Assembly (NCBI GenBank): GCA_028023455.1 | Contig: JAQFVV010006294.1 | Span: 2,383,001-2,447,000 of the forward strand | Length of the DNA stretch: 64,000 nucleotides | DNA from: Epiperipatus broadwayi | Taxonomy: Eukaryota; Onychophora; Udeonychophora; Euonychophora; Peripatidae | Reading direction: 5' to 3' | In this document: positions 49,653-61,942 of the stretch, one piece after another | Layout: each line of letters begins with the position of its first letter | How positions within the stretch are numbered: position 1 is the first letter of the stretch | Made by a program: the position numbers and the translations under genes | Notes under the pieces: model-generated | Seen by the model: the letters and a program-made list of their open reading frames with translations, nothing else | Told to the model about the DNA's origin: nothing | The model's database searches: none

Positions 49653-50814
49653 CACCTGGGTCTCTTTTTACGCAGACTTATTTAACACGATTTTGAAGTT
49701 ATGCGATTCATGTTTCACCGGAAGTCGAACTTTCGCGCACTTACGTTATATTGAAAGTAATAGCACATTATTGGAATTCGACTTTCATCTTAGTAATTTC
49801 AATATTTTCAGTGCTTTATAATAGTAAGATTTTATGCAATAATGAAATTAAAATCATGATTTCCACATTTTATGTATACACACATTAAATTTTACAAGAT
49901 TATAATGTAAATTTGTTCAAACATTGTGCGTGTTAATTTTGCATTTTAAATCACATTCTGTTTTTGCTTTTTAAAAAAGAACGTTTAATCAATTATTAAT
50001 CATTTAGTGTCCGCAAGTTTATTTTTAAAAGGTGAGTAATAGCAGTGAAACGAAATTTGATTTTTAAACGGAATTGAAAATTAAAAAATTAAAGACAAAA
50101 ATAAAAGTTTAGATACAGAAGAAAATGTAGAAAAAGATAATGAAACAGAAGTGGAACCTGTTCCTTTCACTTCCAAAATGATTCGAGAAGGTCTTCAACT
50201 TTCTAATCAGTTGGCAAATTATTTTCTTACTAATAACACTAATCACGAACGTGCTCTTAAATTCCAACGAGAGCTAAATGGTTGTATGTCTGGATATCGC
50301 GAGCTTCATAAACAATTAATAAAATCATCGTCTCAAAGATTAATTACTAATTACGTTGTCACTAGAAAACCATTAAAACAACAACATGAGAGTGAAGTTG
50401 GCGCTAGTTATAGTTCCTCTTGTGAAGAATCTACCAGTTTGCAAACGAACCTGTTTATCGGCAAATAGCGTTAATAATTAAAACGTGTATAAAAAAATGT
50501 AAATTACTGTACTGTAAATTATGCATAAAAATATATTATTTTGAATAAAATTAAATATTATAGTTAAAAAAAGTTTGTCTTGTATCAATTTTTTTCAAAT
50601 TTGAAATTTTTTATTAGTCATATTTTATTTCCTTATTTTTTTTTTTGCGTGAATTTTAAAGTAATTTTACGTTGGTGCTTTGCTTTTACGCGAATTTTGA
50701 AAAATTACAGACCGCATCCCCCCTTTTCAATGTAAGTTACGTCTATTTTTGCACGATTTCGTTGGCGCGTGTTTTCTGAGGAACCTATCTATCGCATAAA
50801 ACGAGACTCAGGTG
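49653..50814 (-). mobile_element. Tigger/pogo-like element copy 2
   Basis: Flanked by TA; ends CACCTGGGTCTC and GAGACTCAGGTG. It is in opposite orientation to the copy at 23239-24292 and somewhat longer. It retains an open reading frame for a transposase C-terminal tail (50085-50468), read on the plus strand, the sense that gave the parental transposase. The CpG-rich end (tcgttggcgcgtgttttctg) lies on the right. Confidence 0.9.
50085..50468 (+). pseudogene. C-terminal fragment of a Tigger/pogo-type transposase
   Basis: 127 codons are open without an ATG near the start; the frame begins after a stop at 50082. The sequence runs from an acidic linker (ENVEKDNETEVEPVP) into MIREGLQLSNQLANYFL, HERALKFQREL, MSGYRELHKQL, then QRLITNYVV. 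The order of a helical segment, an ER..KF.RE..x..x..YRE block and a final Q-x-x-I-x-x-(F/Y) resembles the tails of Tigger1-like transposases. The DNA-binding and DDE domains are missing through internal deletion. The frame is unusually GC-rich for the window and still open, so deletion may be recent or the piece may be constrained. Confidence 0.65.
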
Positions 50815-50816
50815 TA

Positions 50817-52153
50817 TATATGTTTTTAACATGAAGTTGGAGTTGCATAATACTTATCAGTGACCCAAAAAATAACTTCTTGATAAAAAAATAAAATATC
50901 TACATTTATTGAAAATAATTTATTTAGCAAAGAATATATATATATATATAAATTATTTGACAAAAAATATTAAGAAATAGGATGTAAACAAAAGTTGCAA
51001 ATCTACAAATGAAATTCCAAAAATAAAACCATTTATTTTAGTAAGTCTCTCAAAAAATGCAAATACAGAATTAATAGCAATAGGTATTTTAAGAGAAACC
51101 AAATTATAACAAATGAAATGCAAATCTATAAGATATGACATTTCAGAAATGAAATCATTCATGGCAGAAAATGTATCAAATAAGGGCTATCATTAAATGT
51201 GTATTAAATAAAAGAAACCCTTTACCAATTATGAACCAAATAAATTGACTGACATCCTTTCTGTGAACTCTGTAAAAGTGGACTAAATTGTTTTATGAAA
51301 TTTGTTTCTTCTCATGCATGATAGTTCTTTCTTGGCCATAATGTTTTCTCTTCATTAGATATTACTTGAAACTAAACTTCCTGGCCAACATTTTTAAATA
51401 CAAATAACACAAGCCAAAAGAACTTTTACTGACTATAAAAATGGTGAAGCTATTTCATCTGATAAAGTGAATATGAAAGACTACTGTCATATTGGTTTTA
51501 GTGTTATAGAATCATGCAATGGTATAATACAAAAATAACTTTTAGCTGTATGCTTTTGCCCGTGTGCATTTTCTATATTATTTCCTAAATATATTGGTTG
51601 TTGACTCATTGTGCTTGTTCTTATTTTATAGAGTTGCTGCCATGAATGGTTTTATTTTTGGAATTTCATTTATTATGGATTTATATTTCTGAATACTTTT
51701 TATTGATAACATTTTTTTTTTATATAAATAAATTATTTTCATTATTAAATATCCAATTTTTTGTTTGCTATAGTGAATTAATTGATTGCAAAATGTTATT
51801 TACTATATATCGTGTTCATTGTAGTTAACATTAAAATACATGTATTTAGGGGAAATCTGGGTGCAAGTCAACAGCCTAAATTAAAGATACCTCACAAATC
51901 AATGATTTAAGGAGGAAAATCAAAAATATAAATGGAACCCCCCCCCCATCTAAAGTTAATTGCTCTCTATATATTGTACAGTTACATTTTAATGAAAACT
52001 AAAATTGATCTTTTAAAAGCATAAAATTAAAACAAATAACCCTTACACATTCTAATAAAAATTTACAATTCATTGATTCCAGAACTTCTGCATTAATTGT
52101 GAAATAACATTTGGCAGCAATGTGATCTATATTAGCAGTTTCACCTTGACTTA
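50817..52153. other. AT-rich DNA without a recognised gene
   Basis: Includes a (TA)n run at 50936 and a C tract at 51939. The minus frame 50953-51162 and plus frame 51646-51828 share reverse-complementary phrases (gaatttcatttattatgg with the inverse near 51010), suggesting a diverged inverted repeat about 600 bp apart. Confidence 0.55.
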
Positions 52154-52840
52154 TAATGCTATGCAATGCAGTAGTTCTCTTTCTGAATGAAGTAATGCGA
52201 TGCGATGCACTATGGCTTCTCCTTTTTCAGAGTCAGGAATCTCTCGCTCATTATACCCAGAGAAACCTGTTAGCCACTTTACCTTCCCTATGTTTTTCCC
52301 ATATTCTCTATCCTGCACCCATCCCATTTCCACAACATAATCTTTGTCAACCCCACGGTCTTTATATCTAAATCCCCTTTACCTTTTACCAAATTCAGCA
52401 TAAAAACCTCTTTTTATATAATTACTACATTTATATTTATTTTCCCACAACTTCATTATTTGTACCCTTTCTTTTTGCAGGCATTTACATTCAATTAACA
52501 GATGTCTAACATTTTCTATGCTTTATTTACATAACTTACAGACTAAATCAGCCACATTCCTCCATTTATGTGTATATTCTCTTAGTGCTAATGATCCTGT
52601 TCGAGCCTTAAACAGTAAACTACTTTTCTTGCTATTATCATAAATTAATTTGTCCCCAATATTCTGTTTACTTCTATATATATTTAAACTCTTTTTACTC
52701 TCCATACTAGTTCTCCAACTTCCTATTTTTTATTAATGCATCTATTCTATTTCATTCCAATTCTACTAACACAATCATCCCACCTTTTGTATAAATATAC
52801 TGACATAAATTCTTTATCCAAATCTTCTGCATACTATACT
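52154..52840 (-). pseudogene. LINE C-terminal fragment with zinc-knuckle, third LINE family
   Basis: On the minus strand the reading is LLFKARTGSLALREYTHKW, then LVCKLC and, after one stop, NVRHLLIEC, which together give the C-x2-C...H-x4-C knuckle found after the reverse transcriptase of many LINEs (Jockey/CR1-like groups). The frame then runs through GFRYKDRGVDKDYV and KWLTGFSGYNE to a stop at 52151. Upstream reverse transcriptase sequence is absent, so the copy is 5'-truncated. A 90-bp fragment of its 3' end lies at 38021. Confidence 0.75.
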
Positions 52841-53241
52841 AGTTGTTTGCTCTTTAAGCCATTATTGTAGCAGACAACTGTATATTATTTTTTTTTGATT
52901 TTATTTAATGTACACCAACAGTTATACATTTAAGAATAAATTTTTAACATTTTATTTTTTATTGATTAGTAATTTTTTGGATTATTATACATATTATGTA
53001 TTTTCAACTAGTAAGTAAACCATACACTATAAAAGTTGTTTTTTTTTAATTTATTAAATATGTAATATTAATTTTATTATGTATAAGTAAGAAATTGGTT
53101 TTCTTATTTATATAAAATTTTTTAACTATTATTAAAAAATATGTTTATGAAGAAAAAACAACATGAAAATAAACAAATAATTATTACATAAATTTTTATG
53201 AAAAAAATAGTTATTTCTTTGATATTGTTCTGAATATTTCA
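52841..53241. other. AT-rich DNA without a recognised gene
   Basis: T runs and short A runs only. Confidence 0.65.
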
Positions 53242-53446
53242 TTATTACATATTTTCACATGACCCACCACTCTCCACACTATCTCATAACACTGATACAC
53301 CCGAACACATATGTGTTTAGGTGTATCAGTGTTATGAGATAGTGTGGAGAGTGGTGGGTCGTGTGAAAGTCTGTGCTCATATACCCTATCTATTACATAT
53401 ATAGACACAGGTATATAATAAGCCTGTGTTTCAGTTATTCCATATT
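53242..53446. mobile_element. Compact hairpin, family A copy 3
   Basis: Left arm cacatgacccaccactctcc and right arm ggagagtggtgggtcgtgtg meet at cacatatgtg, so the loop is almost absent. Only the right side carries the family tail, through gtctgtgctcatataccct to aataagcctgtgtttcagtt. The flanks ttattacatatt (53242-53253) and ttattccatatt (53435-53446) may be a target duplication, though ttatt could belong to the element. Confidence 0.8.
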
Positions 53447-53750
53447 ATTTTCTACTTTTTTTACTCTCTCAAAAAAGTTCCATATCAATTTTATTCCACC
53501 CTGGATCCATCCTTCCTTGAATTAATTAATTTTGAAATAAAGGTCATAAAAATTCAAAATTGTAAATTAGATTATGAATGTATACAAATAGTTATTATTA
53601 TGTATGTGTGTGCACTACATATGTTAATTCTTATATGTGTATATAACTGTTTATATTGACATATCTTTTGCATATTCCTTTTTTTATGAAATTATTATTT
53701 TTATACATATTTGCACATGCATAGTTTCTGCATATATTTACTTAAACTTT

Positions 53751-54150
53751 TATCTCATAACACTGATACACTTGAACACACATATGGCGAAAAGATAAAT
53801 AATCATCAATATACGTATTTCATGCTAAACCAGCAATCATCAGTTGGAGTGTGGAGTGGATTGAAGGCTGTCCATTAAAGTATGAAGATTGGCTATCTTA
53901 ATATATATCTGAGCACTTATTGCATATATGCATGGAGATAATAATCTGGTCCAACTGATGATTGCTGGTCTAGCATGAAATATGAATATTAATGATTATT
54001 TATCTTTTAGACATATGTGTGTTCAAGTGTATCAGTGTTATGAGATAGAGTGGAGAGTGGTGGATCGTGTGAAAGTCTGTGCACATATACCCTATATATT
54101 ACATATATTGATACAAGTATATAATAAGCCTGTATATCAGTTATTAAATT
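53751..54150. mobile_element. Family A copy 4, hairpin with a large loop
   Basis: The left arm (53751-53848) is an inverted copy of 53956-54054 with a few mismatches. The loop holds the segment beginning agtgtggagtggattgaagg. The right side continues to the tail aataagcctgtatatcag. The left end stops at tatctcataacactg, flush with the arm. Same orientation as copy 3, 300 bp upstream. Confidence 0.8.
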
Positions 54151-57100
54151 TTTATATAATTGTGTTTTAAAACTCACTGATTCATTCACTCTTGATGTTT
54201 AATAAATATTGAACAAAAATTAAAAAATATATAAATTTATAATCTTTCATTTAAACTATTTTTTCATATAGCAGCAACTGTTTCTTTTCTTGCATTCACA
54301 GTCAGCTTGTTTTGCGATTTCGCATATTTGCACTCACTATCTTTCTGCTGTGAATCAGAAAGTTAAAATTTTGTTTATAATAGCTTCAAATTACAATGTT
54401 AATTGTGGATAACAATTCTACCATGTTTAAAAAAATTTGTCGTGCACTTCGTTTATTTGAAAACATGAAAAATAATTGAAAGGAAAAAAGGTTCTGCTAC
54501 TGAATATGCTAATGTTATCTTTCCAGTAGTACATCATAAATATTTAGTAAAGACTGATGAGTATAAAATGTGGATAGAAAAAATGTTTTAGCAAATTAGC
54601 ATAAGCAAAAAATATTTAGTCTCTGAAAGCTTTAGTTGAATATTATTCTAAATAGAAGTCAATAAGAACTTAATATAATGTAGTTATTGTATAAAATCAT
54701 GTAATCATTATATCTTCTGCATTTCATTATCATCAATTTTTATCACAAGAAAATTTAAATTGCAGTAAATTTTATCCCCCCCCCCCTTGTGAGAGTAATT
54801 GAGTGAATATATTCACATACATACTTAGATTTGAATGCAATGTAGTACATACATATATAAATGTGCTTTTTCTCAATTTATTTATTCACTGTTTTTTCAT
54901 AGCTGCGTTACTCAATTTTTTTCTTTGTTAATTATTTTTATAGATATCTCAATATCTATATTTTTAAATTAAATTGCATCATTGGCATTTTGACTATTAA
55001 GAATAGAATCACAACACAATAATGAGAACAGCTAAAATAGCTTAGGATTAAGTGCACGATAGCATAGTTAAAAAAAGATAGAAAGTAATATTGTTGTTAC
55101 GACTTGATGAAATAAATAAATAGGTAATTATATTTACTGTGTGTTTAATTAATATATGTTTTTTGAAACAGATATACTGTTATAGTTTGAATGTTTTGTG
55201 TATTTTTTCAAATTATTTAAATCCTTAACTTGAAATAGAAGAGGAAATATTAATTACTTTTAAAACTATTCATGGAAATGCAAAATGTCAGTCAGTACAT
55301 ACATAATTTTGTAATAAAAAACAAAAGCTCACCACAGTTACTATTCCATTTTTATAACATAACGTTTAGACTTTTTGTGTAAATATGGCATTACTGTATA
55401 ATATAAAGTTTGTTTATTTAACTCTTTGAACATGTTTTAATAATAATTAAAGTCTTATTTTTTACTTTTACTTTTCAATTTTTACATCTTTTGTTGAAGA
55501 CATGAATTTTGTAAATGAAATTAATTCTAAAAAATAAAATTATTAATTTTGAAGAAAAAAATATTAATATGCCAAAATATACAGAAGTAAATAGTCAAAT
55601 GCAAAAGGCTTTGTTTTAACTTATTGACTATAAAAGTGTTTTTGAAAGAATAAATAATGATTCTTCCAAAAATTAATATTTTATAGATCTCTTAAAAAGC
55701 ACAGTTTTTGAATAATGAAAATTTGCTTTAAAACTTTAAAATTCAACTTATAGTTATAAAAAAGATAATAAAATATTGGATGAATGATTTTAAAAGTGGG
55801 TGTTTTTATTTTGTTTTCCTTTTGATGTCAGTAAAGTTTTACTTGGATTAATTTGCTATTAAAAAGTTGCTAAAATATATTTAAATATAAATGACACAAA
55901 TTTATTAGAAATGAAGACAACAATTTACAAATAAATAAATAAATTATACATATTTTTTTTTGATGGAAACAAAATGAAATATACTACAAGTATATTAGTA
56001 TTTTTTTCATTTCTGCACTGTATGTGTACATTCTATTTTCTTGATTCTAATAGGCACTTTTTTTTTGTGTGTTTTTTTTTATCTAGGTAATTCATAAAAA
56101 TATATATATATATTAAAATTTTTATTGTTAAAAGTTCAAAACAAATTCCTGATTTTAAGAGCAGACAATATTCTTAAGGCCTTAAATCTCTGAATCAACT
56201 AAAAAATTAATACTATACTTGTTATCTATATGAATTAAATGTTGATAGGGTAAACTTGAAAATGGTAAAATTTGATTTTTTTTTTTCAAATTATTTATAA
56301 AGAAAAAAAAAGTTATTAAAGATGTCCTGTACAAATAATTACTGAAAGTAATGGAATAAAACTTCATCTTATAAAATTATCAAACAAAGAAAGATTTTTT
56401 TGTAAGTATATAAAGAAGCAAATAAGATGATTAAATCATATAGTAAATAGGCAGGCTGGCTCTTGAGCTTTGGAAAAACATTGTTTGATCAATGGTTATT
56501 CATCTATAAAATGGGCATGAAAATATTTTATTCTATTATTAGCTATCCAGTACAAATCATCAAATAATCCAGAAGTAGGGGCCTATGCAATAGAATGGAG
56601 AAAATTGACAAGTATGATTGGCTGATTGTAACAATCAAGTTTTATAGAAGGAAAGAATCTAGTAGTGAAAAGGTGATATGACTGCCTAAGAACCTATTTG
56701 AAATATGCCATTCATTGCTCTCACATATTATTTTGCATTGAAGAGTGTAGTTTATTACTGTATGATTATCTGATATGTTTATGTAGATTACAAACTTAGT
56801 GAATTACCTGCTGAGAAGTTACCAGAAAATCTGGCATAATAATGGTTATGGACCAACTTTATCTATAATTTAATGACTGCACATAGATTTGCTGAAAACC
56901 TTATCATGGGTTTGAGTAATATTTTAAACCTTTTTGGACATTTCAAGAAGTGGAGGCAACTTTCAAATGTCTATATGTTAATTCAATGCTATAATACACA
57001 ATACTTCTCAAAATTCCAAATTTCTTTAATGATAAGAACTTTTTTTTACTTTTTTAGACCATTCAGATGTATATTTATTTCCATCTCACATTAGTTTAAC

Positions 57101-57907
57101 CTTAGAGCAAGGAATTCATTGCAATATTTTTTCTTTACTTTTAGAATTTGAAGGAATGAATTTTGTCAGGAGGGCTAGATTTTCGTTTTTTCATGCCAGT
57201 TTACCAAGATTTTGTGAGGGGAATGGATTTTTTCTTTTTTTCATGATGAATCAATATATTTTTTGATAATATTGGTATTTATGTTGTAACATTTTATGTA
57301 GAGAATATTTCTTAGTAAATGTAGTAATAGTTCAGTGTAAAATATTGAATATTAAAAAATAAATATCAAAACAGAATTTTGCTGAGACAAAAACAAATAT
57401 AAATATATGATTATGATGCATGTTTTCTATGTTAGGCATTGAACAATTTGCTGCAGCAGTGAAAATATCTTTATAGTTTATTACATAATTCATTTGTTAT
57501 TGTTATAATGTAAACTCATTATTAATTAATCCCATTCTTATATATGTGTATCTCATTTTCTTTATATGCATTTGTATTTGTGTGCTTTCATTATTTTAAG
57601 TAACTTAGGATAAAAATAAGTTTGTAATGAAGATGGTGTCTTCTGAAGTAGGATTTAAACTGTTTCTTTACTAAATCACTCTTTTAACTAATTTGTATAG
57701 AATTGGATATGATACCTGGAAATGTAATCATTATATTATTTTTATTACATTCAGCTCCAGAACTAGCTATATCTTTTATTTCCATTATTATTTTATTGAT
57801 TATCCTGAATTATCATCATTATTCTGTAGTTAAACTAATCTTGATGTAATATCAATGTGATGTGTGATAATCTTAGAATTAGCAAAAACATTCCTGTTAC
57901 TATATAT
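54151..57907. other. AT-rich DNA without a recognised gene
   Basis: C tract at 54776, many T runs, and (TA)n near 56100. Slightly less AT-rich stretches at 54270-54560 and 56450-57170 show short frames (for example 56873-57094) but no motif I recognise. Confidence 0.65.
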
Positions 57908-57911
57908 ATAT

Positions 57912-59273
57912 TGTAACGTTTATTAAAGCTAAAAAATAAAAGTAAATTTAGATTTTTTTTGACTAATTTTTTTTAAAAAAAAAAAAACGTACAATGAAAG
58001 TTAAATTATTCTTTCGTATTTTTTTTAAGGTAATTAGAAATAAAAGTAGAATTGGAGAGAACAAAAGAATTCCAAAAGTAAAAAAAAGATAAGAGAAAGT
58101 AAAAATATTTTGGCTAATTAAAGATGGCCAAAAAACTTGATAAGAAAAGAGAACTTTATAACGTAAATTTTATAAAGAATCTACAAGATTATGAACCCAA
58201 AAACGCCATGATAATAGCATGCGCAGAAGTCGGAAAACTGGGCCTCTAGTATAAAAGGCAGAGGTCAGTTTGAAGAATGTCTTGGTCGTTGGTTTCTCTA
58301 GTTGGTCTTGGATAACAATAATATATCCAAGATCGCTCTACGCTGAAGTAATTCGGCATGTCGGAGTGAACCGGAGCTTCTGCGGACATCGTGCCTGAAG
58401 ATGTACACCAGAAAAGCTTTCGTGACCGACTAGGAGAATGGACTGCAAGATCAACTAATAATCAAAGGCCGTGAGCTCATTTTAACCCCGAAAAACTATG
58501 CATAGTTATCTACAACCATCGTGAATTCACTAAACTTACCGGTAAGTTATGCTTCATTACTCCTGATTGTGACCAAATTAAATGTTTTCAAACAATTTCT
58601 AAAAGTATGTTTAAACAATCCCGATAGAGACATTAATTTTCTTGTACAAGAGACATTCATTTTTTTAAGGAACTTTCTAGAAGAAATTTGGAAATGAACA
58701 GTAATTGTAAAATTGTTTTTTATAAATTGATTCACGTCTGAATTAAGTGTGTTCTCTCTAATTTATTTGATAAATAATTTATTTCAAATATTTTTTTTTT
58801 CTATTAGAATAAAAATATTTCTAATACCAATTTTCATTTGTGCGTTATTAATAATAGTTATTATTTTTTATTATTAAATTTATTATTAGTTTAATAAGAT
58901 TTAAAACGTAATTTACCTTTGCCAATATGTTTCAATAAGCCCCAGGAATAATAATCTTAAAAAATAATTCTCGTTACGGTATGATGTAATACCGATTAGT
59001 TTAAAAGTATTTTTCTTTTTTTATTCGTGAGACGTTATTTGACTATTTCAGTGGACTCTTTAGAATAAAAGGTCCTGGCGCCCACATTAAATAAATTAAA
59101 AGCTGATTTCGTCAATAGCATAATTCTCAACAATTAATAGGCCGAGTTTGATCAGGAAATACAGTTATGTTTTTAGAAATAGAAATACAACTTTCTTCTT
59201 TTCGACATAACTTGATCAACTCGCGCGCAGTTTATATTAGCGTGTAGAGGCCTAGCAAAACGGAAACGTTATA
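57912..59273 (+). mobile_element. Solo LTR, diverged member of the 38-42 kb LTR family
   Basis: Starts TGTAACGTTTATTAAAG and ends AACGTTATA, with ATAT on both sides (57908-57911 and 59274-59277) as a 4-bp target duplication. The order of conserved parts is the same: ttccaaaagta, a TATA-like tataaaagg, the AACTTACCGGTAAGTT palindrome, the cggtat-ataccg hairpin, the tgatca inverted pair and a gaggcctagcaaaacg end. It is shorter by about 60 bp and clearly older. No second LTR or internal region is nearby, so it probably arose by LTR-LTR recombination. Confidence 0.9.
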
Positions 59274-59277
59274 ATAT

Positions 59278-61634
59278 ATATATATGTATATGTTTAAAAT
59301 GTCTCAACTATATATATGTTGCACTTAATACAATGTATATTCTTGGTAGTTTACATATATAGTTAAAGCTTAAAGAAGAACACAGACAAAATTTACTTAT
59401 ATAAATATTAAAATAAAGTATCTGTGTAATGAATAAAAAGAAAGTAACAGAAATGAATAGGTTAGTCTAAATATTCTTCAGGCTGTAAATAGTTCAGATT
59501 CAATATATGGTGTAACAAAACAAAAGAGATATTTAGTGTAATGTAAAATAATAATGATGCTCTTTTTATTATCTGTTTTAACTTTTATGTTGTGAAAAAG
59601 ATTTAGTTTTGTTATATGGAGTCTACCTAAAATGTAAAATCAAGTGATTATTACAAAGTGATTGTTTACAAATAGTAAAATGTTACTGTAATCATGCAGC
59701 AAAAGAATAAACATATAAATAAAAATGCTATATAACTTATCCAACAGAACATTGAATGATTAGGACTAATTGACAGTGCAAGTTCAACAGAAACACAGAA
59801 GTCATTTATCTTTTTCTGATATCTTTATTCATTTAAGAGGATAGTTTTAGTCAGGAATTTTCAAATGCAGATAATATCAGTCCATTGGATACATATATTG
59901 TTTACAGTATGTATCAATGTTCTTTTTTTGGTTCCAAATTCAAAGCCATAAAAGTTATAGAAATGTACATTCATCATTTTTTAAATTGTCAAATCTTTTT
60001 TTTTTTTGACTTGAATCATAGCCCAATATAATATTTATTCATTTTTTTTACTTTTTATATTTAGTAATCTTGTGGAAGGAAATTAATATTCACACATACA
60101 TTATTAGATTAAATTTACAATTTATCAATAACTATTTTATATAATAGTGTATGTGTGAAGAACTTTCACAAGATTACAATTATATACATAGCTAAATTAT
60201 TTATTTATATTTTAATATACAATAATTTTATTTTTTTTAATTTTTTTTATTACTTAAGAAAGGATTTTACTTTAAAATGAGAGATTTCTCTTTATGATTG
60301 CAACTTCTTATTAAGTTAATATTTTCAGAAATAATTAAAGCAAATAAATATCAAATTTGTATATATTTTTCAAAATAAATTAATGATTAAATAAGATTAT
60401 TTATTTTTAAAGTATCTAATGTCTACATGTAATTAACATTAATTCTGATTTTTTAAACATTCTTAAATATATTGTACTTCTTGTATGCATATACACATAT
60501 ATTTTGCAAATAATAGTGTAGAATGATTTAAATTATAAAGTTTGAATTATAATTAAAGCTTAAGTTTTCTTTTGTTTATATTGTATTTCAAGGATTAATC
60601 ATTAAATTGCTTTTTATCTATATTTTTAAATAAACTTAGATTCTATCATTTTATGTATCATTTGAAAAATGATGATTTGGAATTCATTGTGCACTGTATA
60701 GTTAATATTATGCATGAATGAAAAAAAGGGGTGAAGTTTGAATATTATCCATGCTGAACATAATTTATATATAAATACTTTGATTTTTAACTGAGTTTAA
60801 TATCTATATCTAAGCTAATAATTAATAATTTGTTGCCTAATAAATATAAATGATATATTTATCTAAAAAGATGGTAATTATTAAGATTGTACAAGAGTTA
60901 TATATTTATAGATTAAGTTATCTTAAAATATAAAGGATAAATAATAAACTGTTGACATTTGAGAGATTAGAATGATTAGGACCAATTGATAATGCTGTTA
61001 TAACAGAATTATGTCTTGGGAATCTGATATCTTTATTCATTAAATGTATAGTATCAAATATAGTTTAGTAGTTTAATTAATATATATTATGATATACGTA
61101 CAGTGATCATTTGTGAATATGCATGTATATACAATTACAATATATAGCAATGTATATTATTATAAAATATTATTCCTGGAGTTTTTCAAAAATCTTTCAT
61201 ATGGATAATTGTCCAGAATAATATTTAATGTTGATTTTTTTTTCTTTCTATAGTTTAAAAGTATACATGTTATAAATGTACTTATTTTACATTAATTAAA
61301 TTTAATTAAAAACATGATAGGAGATATAATAGTTTTGGTATTATCCTATTGAATTTGTTTTTAACCAAAGAAAGGGGTGTTTAATAACTTCACTCATAAA
61401 AGTTTAAATATCATATTTTCTCCAAAAAAACAAAAAACAGTGTCAATAAAAATAATTAAAAATTTTCAAAATATGTCCAATCTATTCAGTAAAATAGGAA
61501 AAAAAAAGACATTTTATTGAAGATAATTATATTAGTCTTATAAGATTAATTGGGCAATATGTAAAGATTATAACTCAATATTTTGTTTATGAATTAAAAT
61601 AATTACTTTGGGAAAAGAAAGATGCGCAGATTTT
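59278..61634. other. AT-rich DNA with a diverged duplicated segment
   Basis: 59750-59845 and 60968-61050 share gaatgattaggac, aattga and tctgatatctttattcatt in the same order, so they are old copies of one sequence about 1.2 kb apart. No coding sense seen. Confidence 0.6.
60064..60177. repeat. Short imperfect hairpin, about 114 bp
   Basis: gtaatcttgtgg...attcacacatacattatt (60064-60105) pairs with aatagtgtatgtgtgaag...cacaagattac (60143-60177), leaving a loop of about 37 bp and an internal bulge. No target duplication is clear. It could be a small MITE or a small-RNA precursor. Confidence 0.7.
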
Positions 61635-61722
61635 AAAGAAATTACTTATATTTAGAAAAAAAAAAACAATCATAAGTCAAAGAAATTACTTATATTTAGA
61701 AAAAAAAAACAATCATAAGTCA
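61635..61722. repeat. Two-copy tandem repeat, 44-bp unit
   Basis: aaagaaattacttatattta, an A run and caatcataagtc occur twice, almost identical except for the A-run length. Confidence 0.9.
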
Positions 61723-61942
61723 AGTCCATTATTATATTAGAGTTGTTTAAGAGAAAAATAAAAAATAATACTATGATAAAAAACTTGGAATAAAACATAT
61801 TAAAAGAATTTATGAAGTATAACAATATTAATGTAGAGGAAAAGAATCAGATTATAAACATTGAATTTGGTGTAAGTTTATAATTATAAAACTGAATGTT
61901 GATTATGATGAATTAATAAAGCTATCAAGTGTTTGCAAAGAA

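Noticed and set aside
53242-53446. Inverted repeats at 53.2 kb read as a Rho-independent-like terminator or cruciform regulator
   Set aside because: The same sequence recurs at 11.6, 13.2 and 53.7 kb, so it is a dispersed repeat.
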